A stretch of DNA of 14,663 nt, from contig CADBTE010000318.1 in assembly GCA_902797455.1 (NCBI GenBank), positions 1-14,663 on the forward strand. The letters are read 5' to 3'. This DNA comes from an uncultured Planctomycetota bacterium. Its GTDB lineage: Bacteria; Planctomycetota; Planctomycetia; Pirellulales; Thermoguttaceae. Both the position numbers and the translations under genes were made by a program. Shown here piece after piece: positions 1-6,353 of this stretch. The notes beneath the pieces were generated by a model. It saw nothing but the letters and a program-made list of their open reading frames with translations. It was not told the DNA's origin and did not search any database. The number at the start of each line of letters is the position of its first letter. Position 1 is the first letter of the stretch.

Positions 1-128
1 AGTTCTTCTCGGGCAAGCCATTCTTCCCGGCTTACTTCTGCCTCTTCTGGGTCGTCCTCTTCATTCTCTTCGGGCGCGAGCCGCAGGCGGCCGACGCCAA
101 GAAGGACGACGCCGACATCGTGTCCTAA
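1..128 (+). CDS. C-terminal end of an integral membrane protein (partial)
   Basis: The window opens inside a gene read in the frame that begins at base 3 and stops with TAA at 126-128. The visible 41 residues contain one hydrophobic, aromatic-rich membrane segment (FFPAYFCLFWVVLFILF). A short polar tail rich in Asp, Lys and Ala follows, of the kind found at the cytoplasmic end of many transporters. A last transmembrane helix of a major-facilitator-type or similar carrier would fit, but no family motif is visible and this is a guess. The next gene starts 4 bases after the stop, so the two are probably co-transcribed. That the frame is coding is fairly secure; the identity is not. Confidence 0.55.
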   Translation, partial: FFSGKPFFPAYFCLFWVVLFILFGREPQAADAKKDDADIVS

Positions 129-132
129 GCTG

Positions 133-1074
133 ATGTTCGACTATCAGCTGATCGATTTTGGAGCCGGTCGGCGGCTGGAGCGATTCGGATCGCTCGTTCT
201 CGACCGGCTCTGCCCATCCGCCCAGTCCCTTCGGCCGATGAGCCGAGCGACTCGGGCGGATCTTCGTTTTATCGATGCCCGATCGGAGAGCGGCGCTTTA
301 GGGAAGCGCGGGTATTGGACGGCGCTCACCCCTCAGGGGAGGGAGATTCTCGGCGGGGAGACCTCCCGGGAAGATTCCCCGCGGGGGCACTGGCAAATTC
401 GCCATACCGAGCCCGATTTCACCCTCGATCTGGCCTGTTCTCCCTTTGGCCATATCGGGGTCTTCCCCGAACAGGAAGAAAACTGGCGCCGGATCGGCCG
501 CTATGTCCGCCGCGCGCTGCCGCTGCTCGCACGCCCTCCCAAGGTTCTGAATCTGTTCGCCTATACCGGTGCCAGCTCCCTGGCGGCGGCTTCGGCCGGC
601 GCCGAAGTGACTCACCTCGACGCCGCGCGGAACATCGTCGATCGGGCCCGCCTGAACGCCTCGCTCTCTTCGGTTCAGGACCGTATCCGGTTCATTGCCG
701 ATGACGCGATGAAATTCGTCAGGCGCCAGGCCCGCCGGGGAAGCCGCTACGACGCCCTTATCCTCGATCCTCCAAGTTACGGCCACGGCGCTCGCGGCGA
801 GGTCTGGCGCCTGTCGCGCGATTTGCCGAGGCTCTTGGGCGAGCTGTCGGCCCTGCTCGACACGACCGCTGCGATGGTTCTTCTGACCTGCCATACGCCC
901 AGTGCCGACGCGCGGACGCTGGCGGCTATGATTCGCGAGAAGTTCCCGATGTGTGGTGGCGGGGCGTTTCGGATCGAAACGGGGACGATGACCCTTCGCG
1001 CCGCCGGCGCCAAAGTGCTGGAAAGCGGTTTTTTCGCGGTGTTGGAATCGGCCGTGAACCGACGGGGGGGCTAA
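133..1074 (+). CDS. Class I SAM-dependent methyltransferase, RlmI/COG1092-like
   Basis: This 313-residue protein is a Rossmann-fold methyltransferase related to RlmI, which makes 5-methylcytosine in 23S rRNA using S-adenosylmethionine in the cytoplasm. The family signature HIGVFPEQEENW lies at about residues 107-118. The SAM-binding motif I is VLNLFAYTGASSLAAASAGA at 138-157, followed by the acidic residue of motif II in HLDAA at 161-165. The catalytic-region motif DPPSYG is at 212-217. E. coli RlmI is nearly 400 residues with an N-terminal PUA domain. Here the first 100 residues are shorter and show no clear PUA signature, so the exact RNA target is not assured. ATG 133 has no good Shine-Dalgarno sequence but sits 4 bases past the previous stop, which suggests coupled translation. 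The 3' end overlaps the convergent FliJ-like gene by 4 bases. The methyltransferase class is secure; the substrate is inferred. Confidence 0.88.
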   Translation: MFDYQLIDFGAGRRLERFGSLVLDRLCPSAQSLRPMSRATRADLRFIDARSESGALGKRGYWTALTPQGREILGGETSREDSPRGHWQIRHTEPDFTLDLACSPFGHIGVFPEQEENWRRIGRYVRRALPLLARPPKVLNLFAYTGASSLAAASAGAEVTHLDAARNIVDRARLNASLSSVQDRIRFIADDAMKFVRRQARRGSRYDALILDPPSYGHGARGEVWRLSRDLPRLLGELSALLDTTAAMVLLTCHTPSADARTLAAMIREKFPMCGGGAFRIETGTMTLRAAGAKVLESGFFAVLESAVNRRGG

Positions 1075-1466
1075 CGGTTATCCCCCCGGTTTTCCTCGGC
1101 CTTTTTCTCTTTGAGTTTCTCTAAAACACGGACCTCCCGCACGGCTTCGTCGAAGAGTCTCTGGGCTTCGCACAGACGGGTTTGAATTTCGGTCAGTTCT
1201 TCTTCTTTTCGCCGGCGGTCACGCAAAAGACGATCTTGGGTTTGACTGAAAAGAACCAGTTGATTCGCGTCGATGGACGCGGCGTTTTGCGCCTTTCGCC
1301 AGCGCAGGCAATGCTCGCGCATCAGTTCGTCGAAGCGGCGCAGCTGATCGAGACAAGCCAGGTGCTCCTCCTCGATGAGCGAAAGAGTCTGCCGCTTCAA
1401 GTCGCGCTGGTGTTCCCGAATTTTCAAAATCCGGTCAAGGCGAAACGGTTTCAAAGTCACTTTCAT
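1071..1466 (-). CDS. fliJ: FliJ-like flagellar export coiled-coil protein
   Basis: This 131-residue, highly charged protein is almost entirely predictable as coiled coil. It opens with KPFRLDRILKIREHQ (residues 6-20), the usual FliJ start: an FxL-x-x-(I/V)LK-x-RE pattern followed by long helices. It closes with EVRVLEKLKEKKAEE (111-125), also typical of FliJ. FliJ is a small cytoplasmic stalk and chaperone protein that contacts the FliI ATPase and FlhA of the flagellar type III export apparatus. The usual length, 130-150 residues, matches. No fliI, fliH or other flagellar gene is in the window. Instead it is the last gene of an operon with two outer-membrane barrels, 18 bases after the stop of the second. 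FliJ sequences are poorly conserved, so another coiled-coil protein such as a YscO-type relative cannot be excluded. Confidence 0.68.
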   Translation of the reverse strand: MKVTLKPFRLDRILKIREHQRDLKRQTLSLIEEEHLACLDQLRRFDELMREHCLRWRKAQNAASIDANQLVLFSQTQDRLLRDRRRKEEELTEIQTRLCEAQRLFDEAVREVRVLEKLKEKKAEENRGDNR

Positions 1467-1484
1467 CCGCCTTTGTCTGTATCG

Positions 1485-2798
1485 CTAATACCACAGTTTC
1501 AGGCGAAATACCGCCGAGGTTTTGGGGGAGATACTCTCATCAAAGGGGGTATCCAAGCCTTCGATGGTCAGTTTTCGGCCAAGTACCAGCCCCCCCTCCA
1601 GCGCCCAGTTTATCTCATGGTGATGGATTCGCTCCATCCCGAAGAGAATCCGCCAGTCGTGATAGTTCATCTTGTAATCTCGGTACTCCCCCCTTTGGGG
1701 ATCGCTTCGAAAGACCCATCGGCCGCCGTCGAGCTCGCCGGAGATATACCCCCAGTAGGAGGAATCGATCTTGCTCGATAAGGTACTGAAGCGTTTGGCG
1801 ATCTTGGGGCGGGGAAAGTACAGATCCGCCTTAAGGTCCTCGTTGGGGCGCAGCTGCAGACCGGCGACGGGGAGAATCTCTACGCCTGAAAGACCGGTAT
1901 ACATCGCTCCGAAAATCAGCCGCCGGGTATTGTCCAGCTCAACTTCGGCCGAAACTTCACCGGTCAGCCGCAGCGCTTTAGAGCCGTCCGCGGAAAAATC
2001 GCTGTTCCAACTCATCCCGAACCCGAGGTTGAGGAGGAGATCCTCATTAAAGGATCCCAGATAACGGAAATCCCCCCCGGCGCTGTAGAGGTTCACGCTC
2101 TCCCCTAAAATCGAAATGTTCTCGCGCGGGAAATTAAACCCCGTCCAGCCAAACCTCGGACAGACCAGAAACGGGTGATCGGTATTGGGGAGGGGAAAAA
2201 GGAGGGTCAGCGAGGCATCGGCGGTCGTTTGGCCGCTTCTTTCGGCACCCGTATTGGGGATATACCCTATCGAGCCGCTGGCGCCTTGAAAAAAACTCTC
2301 CCGCGCATCAGTCGGCTCACTGAGAATTGAGCCGATCGCCGGTTCGCTCCATTGACGTATCCCCGGCGGGCCATACTCGGCATCGGCGTTGAAACCGTAG
2401 AGATGATAGCCGCCGCCGTAACCGGCTGTTCCGTTGAGGGGGTCGTCGTAACTTCCCGGGGCTGTCGTTTGGGAGAATAACCGTGTCTTTCCCGGGAGGG
2501 AAGGGGGCACGGATAGGTCGGCGGAGGAGATTTCATCCGCGGCTGAAGAGGGGTTGGATGGGTTCTGCCCGTCGACGGCCGGCGGGATCGGGAGTACTTT
2601 CTTCGGGTTGGAGTATCCCGTGATTCCGCTTTCCGACCGCTTGTTGTACAAGGTCGTTCCGTCGTAGGAGAAAAACCTTTGCTGTGCCCCGGCTTGCCCA
2701 ACACACAGCGACAGCAGCAGCCACAGCAGACCGACATAAACCGAAGCGAGTTTCGGTCCTTTTCCTGGCACGGCCGCGGCTGCCTTAACGGTTTTCAT
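1485..2798 (-). CDS. Exported outer-membrane beta-barrel protein (barrel paralogue 2)
   Basis: This 437-residue protein begins with a signal peptide: basic start, hydrophobic stretch VYVGLLWLLLSLCVG, and a probable signal-peptidase I cut after AGA at residue 38. The middle, about 45-190, is low in hydrophobicity and rich in Pro, Ser and Gly. From about 190 onward, alternating aromatic and polar residues suggest beta strands, and the chain ends FRLKLWY, the terminal aromatic expected of an outer-membrane barrel. It shares a spaced motif set with the upstream gene product: PNEDL near 318, FPRPK near 328, W-x-Y-I then GGRW at 358-361, and YHDWR near 379. It is thus a diverged tandem paralogue. 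It resembles planctomycete proteins annotated as DUF6268 or simply outer-membrane protein; I could not confirm the family. Function is unknown. It starts 19 bases after the upstream stop, with no visible Shine-Dalgarno sequence. Confidence 0.75.
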   Translation of the reverse strand: MKTVKAAAAVPGKGPKLASVYVGLLWLLLSLCVGQAGAQQRFFSYDGTTLYNKRSESGITGYSNPKKVLPIPPAVDGQNPSNPSSAADEISSADLSVPPSLPGKTRLFSQTTAPGSYDDPLNGTAGYGGGYHLYGFNADAEYGPPGIRQWSEPAIGSILSEPTDARESFFQGASGSIGYIPNTGAERSGQTTADASLTLLFPLPNTDHPFLVCPRFGWTGFNFPRENISILGESVNLYSAGGDFRYLGSFNEDLLLNLGFGMSWNSDFSADGSKALRLTGEVSAEVELDNTRRLIFGAMYTGLSGVEILPVAGLQLRPNEDLKADLYFPRPKIAKRFSTLSSKIDSSYWGYISGELDGGRWVFRSDPQRGEYRDYKMNYHDWRILFGMERIHHHEINWALEGGLVLGRKLTIEGLDTPFDESISPKTSAVFRLKLWY

Positions 2799-2817
2799 GG
2801 GAACGACAGACTTAGTG

Positions 2818-4320
2818 TTAATACATAATACCGGCTTTAAGATAGACGGTACTGTTCGGACTCAATATCTTCCCCTGGTATCGGGTATAGACCTGACGAG
2901 CGAAGGCCCCTCCGACCTCAAATGAGCCCGCCAGCCCGCAGGCCGTCGAGAAAGTCACGCCGCCGCCGACACGGTAGTCGTTGTAGTCGACTTTCTGACT
3001 GATTTCGTCTTCGGACATATACCAGCTGCCTCCGCCGATATCCCCTTGAATGTACGCCCACCAGTCGGTATCGTTGACCTTTTTGAGGAAATGGGAGAAT
3101 TTCGGGTTCGGGAACACGAAGTACCAGAGGTTGACGTCGTTCGGCTGCCAGACAATCCCCGCGGAGGGGAGAAGCTTGAATCTATTTCGGTTGTAGTAGA
3201 CCACGCCGCCGACGGCTTGGATATACTCGTTGATCCGAAGCGTTCCCAGGCCGCGTCCGCGGATAAAGATGCTGTCGCGATAGATTTTGCACGAAGAGTT
3301 GGCCAAGCCGACCTGAACCCAGATATCCCCGCCGAAGTCCTTGGTGAATTGGGGCCGGACACCGACACCCAGGGCGACCTCAAAGGTCTTCGATGGCATC
3401 ACGTCTTTGGTCGGATTGTGCCACAGCTGCATCCTCGCGCTGGGGGCCAGGTACCAGTAACCGGAGACGGAGTTATCGTTGGCGTGCGGAATGAGACTGC
3501 ACGGGAGCGCGAATCGGCCGGCGATATCGAATTCATGGATCCCCAGCCCGGAATCGGAGCTTCCGCGGGGAACAAAGGTGTAGTTGGCCGAAAAGGAGTC
3601 CCAGAATCGCTTCATCGTCCCGACCGGCTCGTTGAGGAAGGTCTGTCCGGGAGGCGCGGGGCTGGTGGGGGAGGGCTGGAGAATGGCGGTATTGACGTCG
3701 GTCAGCGGCGGGGCGATGGAGGATCCCGAGATCATCGAGTTCCCCGTGGAGCTGTTTGAGGTGATCGACGTGGAGGACGCGGTGGAACCTAACGACGGCT
3801 GCTGCGAGGCGGTACCGGTCTGGGCAATGAACGTAGGGGTCGTGTAGGCGCTGTAGCCGCTTTGCGCCACGGGCATATTCGTCGTGTTGATCGTGGCGGT
3901 GCTCAGCGGGGGGGCAATCTGCGAGGGATTGTTGTATTGCTGCTGTATGGTTCCCCAATAGTCACTGGACTGCCCGCGGATGAGGAATTCTTCGCCGGCC
4001 AGCTGACTGTAGAGCCCACCTCTTCGCGGGTGGAACAGCGCCGCGAACAAAGACGGTTCAACATCGATATAGTCAGCGTCAATATACCGGGGATCGATGG
4101 AGTCGGGGCTGACGCACAGGGCGTCTTGACCAATATCCGTCTCTTGGCCGAATGAGTCAAACAGACCGAGGCGGCTCCACATCCCCACCGTTCCGAAGGC
4201 ATGGGCGTATTCCACCCCAAAACAGACCGCCAGCAGCGCGAACAGCAGCCGAAACCACGCAGCGGCACAGCGGGATCCGCGCCTGGCAGATTGTCGTTGG
4301 GATAGGGCTTTTCGGTTCAT
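2818..4320 (-). CDS. Exported outer-membrane beta-barrel protein (barrel paralogue 1)
   Basis: This is the first gene of the minus-strand operon and encodes 500 residues. An arginine-rich start, a hydrophobic core (FRLLFALLAVCFGV) and a cut site after AHA at residue 41 form a signal peptide. Residues about 125-240 are a Ser/Thr/Pro/Gln-rich linker without predicted structure. The remaining 260 residues look like beta strands and end VYLKAGIMY, with the C-terminal aromatic typical of proteins inserted by the BAM machinery. The motif set PNDVN (393), FPNPK (403-407), WWAYIQGD (420-427), GGGSW (439-443) and DYNDYR (455-460) matches the next gene in order and spacing, so the two are paralogues. 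A small periplasmic or surface-exposed linker plus a C-terminal barrel is the likely form. The substrate or role is unknown. A good promoter lies at 4389-4418. A DUF6268-like family is my best guess. Confidence 0.75.
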   Translation of the reverse strand: MNRKALSQRQSARRGSRCAAAWFRLLFALLAVCFGVEYAHAFGTVGMWSRLGLFDSFGQETDIGQDALCVSPDSIDPRYIDADYIDVEPSLFAALFHPRRGGLYSQLAGEEFLIRGQSSDYWGTIQQQYNNPSQIAPPLSTATINTTNMPVAQSGYSAYTTPTFIAQTGTASQQPSLGSTASSTSITSNSSTGNSMISGSSIAPPLTDVNTAILQPSPTSPAPPGQTFLNEPVGTMKRFWDSFSANYTFVPRGSSDSGLGIHEFDIAGRFALPCSLIPHANDNSVSGYWYLAPSARMQLWHNPTKDVMPSKTFEVALGVGVRPQFTKDFGGDIWVQVGLANSSCKIYRDSIFIRGRGLGTLRINEYIQAVGGVVYYNRNRFKLLPSAGIVWQPNDVNLWYFVFPNPKFSHFLKKVNDTDWWAYIQGDIGGGSWYMSEDEISQKVDYNDYRVGGGVTFSTACGLAGSFEVGGAFARQVYTRYQGKILSPNSTVYLKAGIMY

Positions 4321-4388
4321 TCGGGGCTTTCCATACTTTCCACGCGTCCGGATGGGAGCGAAACAGACCCGGCGCGATTATCAGCGGG

Positions 4389-4418
4389 GTGATAACATAT
4401 TTATATTGGGCCTGTCAA
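4389..4418 (-). promoter_or_regulatory. Promoter for the barrel/FliJ-like operon
   Basis: Read on the minus strand there is a perfect TTGACA -35 box (plus-strand bases 4413-4418), an 18-base spacer and TATCAC as -10 (4389-4394). TG lies one base upstream of the -10, giving an extended -10 (TGTTATCAC). The start of transcription would fall near 4382, about 60 bases before the ATG at 4320. It fits a sigma-70 type promoter and is the only good candidate on this strand in the gap. Confidence 0.6.
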
Positions 4419-4453
4419 GAGAACATTTTTGTTGACCGGGGAAGAAAGAAACT

Positions 4454-4481
4454 TTGATTTTCTCCGAGAATTGTGTATATT
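4454..4481 (+). promoter_or_regulatory. Promoter for the GNAT/biotin ligase operon
   Basis: TTGATT (4454-4459) is separated by 16 bases from TATATT (4476-4481), a four-of-six and a five-of-six match to the sigma-70 boxes. Transcription would begin near 4488, leaving a leader of about 80 bases before ATG 4569. It lies back to back with the minus-strand promoter at 4389-4418, only 35 bases away between the two -35 boxes. Confidence 0.55.
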
Positions 4482-4568
4482 GGGGCACTGAGGACGGTGG
4501 TCTTCGCGCGGTGATCTTGGGAATAACCGCCCACGGTGAGGTTTTACGTTTCGGAGAATTGATTTTTT

Positions 4569-5555
4569 ATGCTGACGTTGCGTCCTTTTCGTAATACTGA
4601 CAGTCGGATCGTCTCCGAGCTTTGGCAGCGTAAATCCCAGGAGCTTCCCGGGTTTTTTACCCCGATGTCCGCGGATATGTTTGAACAGCATATCCTTGAT
4701 AACGTCCTCTTCGACCGGGAAGGGTTCCTTTTGCTCTTTGAAGATGATCTTCCCGTCGGTTTTATTCACGCTTCCTTCCCTCCGAATGAAGATTGGGATG
4801 ATCGACGGTTCGATATAGGGATTCTTTATCCCCCGGTGGTTCCCGTATTCCCCCGACTCCAAGAAGCGCTGGATCTTTTGGTTACCGCGGCGGAGCGGTA
4901 TCTCCTCTCGCGGGGAGCCGCCAGATGGTTTGTCGGAGGTATGGCAAACGCCTCCCCCTTTTACAACGGTCTATACGGACCATGTTCCGCCGAGGGGGTG
5001 CTCCAGCGCGACAAAGCCGTGGTGGAGCTGTTTCGCCGCCGAGGTTACAAGGAGTGTCTTTCCTCCGGCCTTTACCGGATCTGGTTGGATCATTACCTCA
5101 GTCCTGTAAAGCCCCGGATTCGCGAAGTCCAGCGGAAATTCTTGTTCCAGCGGATGTCGCACTGGACTCCCGTTAACTGGTGGGACGCCAACTGCGGAAG
5201 GAAATTCAACGTGATTGAGTGGAATGTCTTTGATCGGCAAACCGGAGCGGTGGCGGGACGGCCGATCGCCGGGGCTGTCATTCACCGGATGTCGACCGAT
5301 ATCAATGACAGCGATCTGAACGCGGTCCCCTTGACTCTCTCCTTCATTGGGGTCGACAATTCATACTTGCGTCAGGGAATCGGAACGTTCCTCTTTATGC
5401 GCTTAAGTGATGATTGCCTCGCCAGAGAGGTTCTTCCGATCGAGATTCATTCCCTTGTCTCCGAAGACAATCAGCGCCTGAGTAATTTTTTGCTGAAACA
5501 GGGGTTTAAGGAAGTGAGCGAAAATCGCCTTCTCTCCTTCTTGAAGGAGGTTTGA
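4569..5555 (+). CDS. Tandem GNAT-fold N-acetyltransferase
   Basis: This 328-residue cytoplasmic protein appears to hold two GNAT (acetyl-CoA dependent N-acetyltransferase) domains. The C-terminal one, about 185-328, is canonical. It has LTLSFIGVDNSYLRQGIGTF (256-275) with the acetyl-CoA pyrophosphate-binding R-Q-G-I-G-T, and the motif B region SNFLLKQGFKEV (305-316). The N-terminal one, about 1-170, starts LRPFRNTD as GNAT domains often do, has DLPVGFIHASF (60-70) and ends with FRRRGYKE (155-162). It lacks a clear Q/RxxGxG/A loop, so it may not bind acetyl-CoA. The acceptor substrate cannot be told from sequence. GGAG at 4553-4556 lies 12 bases before ATG 4569, a little far but usable. The stop TGA overlaps the ATG of the biotin ligase gene, so both are translated from one message. 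Confidence 0.82.
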   Translation: MLTLRPFRNTDSRIVSELWQRKSQELPGFFTPMSADMFEQHILDNVLFDREGFLLLFEDDLPVGFIHASFPPNEDWDDRRFDIGILYPPVVPVFPRLQEALDLLVTAAERYLLSRGAARWFVGGMANASPFYNGLYGPCSAEGVLQRDKAVVELFRRRGYKECLSSGLYRIWLDHYLSPVKPRIREVQRKFLFQRMSHWTPVNWWDANCGRKFNVIEWNVFDRQTGAVAGRPIAGAVIHRMSTDINDSDLNAVPLTLSFIGVDNSYLRQGIGTFLFMRLSDDCLAREVLPIEIHSLVSEDNQRLSNFLLKQGFKEVSENRLLSFLKEV

Positions 5556-5557
5556 TG
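5544..5557 (+). promoter_or_regulatory. Strong ribosome binding site and TGATG stop/start overlap
   Basis: AAGGAGG at 5544-5550 is the best Shine-Dalgarno match in the window and lies inside the last codons of the GNAT gene. TGA (5553-5555) and ATG (5555-5557) share one base. This decides the biotin ligase start and points to translational coupling of the two genes. Confidence 0.7.
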
Positions 5558-6184
5558 ACCCTTCTTCCCGATGGTCCTGTCTTACCTTTGCTGCCGACCC
5601 CGATCCGTTCTTTCGTTCATTTCTCAATCATTGATTCGACCAACGATTGGGGGGGACGCTATCTTCGGCTCTTCCATCCCCCCGGGGAAAGAGGCCGTTC
5701 AAACGGCCGTTTCCCCCTGCTGGTTTTGGCCGATGCCCAGTCTGCCGCGCGGGGGCGCTTTGAGCACCGATGGTGGTCCCCCGCAGGGGGGCTGGCGTTT
5801 TCGCTTTTGGCCCGGTGGCGGGACTTCGGGCTGGCGCGGGACGAATCACCCGAACTTTCTTCACGTGTGGCTCACGCGGTTTTGTCCGTGATCCAGTCGG
5901 TGCTGGATTCTTCGGGGGTGGAGACCACCGCCGTGATCCAGCAGCCGAACGATATCATGGTGGGGGGGAGGAAAATCTCGGGGATTTTGATCGAATCCCC
6001 CTCACCCCAATACGTGGTGATCGGGATCGGTGTCAACGTCAATAACCGTTCCTCCGATTACAAGGCACCGGACAACAACCCCCGAGGCTACGTTCCTGTC
6101 AGTTTGTTTGACTTGACCGGGAAGTCCTGGAGCTGCTGCGAACTGATGGGGAAGATCGTTCGGGAACTGTTCCGCGTCGGATGA
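5555..6184 (+). CDS. birA: Biotin--[acetyl-CoA-carboxylase] ligase, short form
   Basis: This 209-residue enzyme is a biotin-protein ligase: it makes biotinyl-5'-AMP and transfers biotin to the carrier-protein lysine of biotin-dependent carboxylases. Visible motifs are DSTND (27-31), the biotin-binding loop AARGRFEHRWWSPAGG (64-79), QPNDIMVGGRKISGILIES (130-148) with the conserved catalytic-site Lys140, and GIGVNVN (157-163). There is no N-terminal helix-turn-helix, so it is a non-repressor (class I) type. The chain stops soon after the helix GKIVRELF. The small C-terminal SH3-like domain of about 50 residues found in most relatives is absent, and no other frame just downstream encodes it. The Trp usually before PND is Gln. 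ATG 5555 is chosen over TTG 5552 because AAGGAGG (5544-5550) is then 4 bases away and the start overlaps the upstream TGA. Confidence 0.87.
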   Translation: MTLLPDGPVLPLLPTPIRSFVHFSIIDSTNDWGGRYLRLFHPPGERGRSNGRFPLLVLADAQSAARGRFEHRWWSPAGGLAFSLLARWRDFGLARDESPELSSRVAHAVLSVIQSVLDSSGVETTAVIQQPNDIMVGGRKISGILIESPSPQYVVIGIGVNVNNRSSDYKAPDNNPRGYVPVSLFDLTGKSWSCCELMGKIVRELFRVG

Positions 6185-6207
6185 TTTTCGATGGCCGAGG
6201 AAAACAC

Positions 6208-6235
6208 TTGAAAAAAAAGGGGGGACGGATAAAAT
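6208..6235 (+). promoter_or_regulatory. Promoter upstream of the first ABC-2 permease
   Basis: TTGAAA (6208-6213), a 16-base spacer and TAAAAT (6230-6235) each match five of six sigma-70 consensus bases. The gap downstream of the biotin ligase is A/T-rich here, unlike its surroundings. Transcription would begin near 6242, giving a leader of about 110 bases that contains the hairpin at 6310-6334. Confidence 0.5.
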
Positions 6236-6309
6236 ATATTCGTGAGGGAGTATTGGGCTCCTCGGGGAACGGATCGTTCAAACAACGAAATCATATTACA
6301 CTGCAGTCG

Positions 6310-6334
6310 CTTCCGCGCGTTTTCCGCGCTGAAG
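6310..6334 (+). other. Leader hairpin before permease gene
   Basis: The arms CTTC-C-GCGCG (6310-6319) and CGCGC-T-GAAG (6325-6334) pair over nine base pairs with one internal mismatch and a TTTTC loop. It ends 7 bases before the AAAGGGA ribosome binding site (6342-6348) of the 6354 gene and has no T tract after it, so it is not a plain terminator. It could affect translation or mRNA stability; this is inference. Confidence 0.4.
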
Positions 6335-6353
6335 AAACGTTAAAGGGATATTT

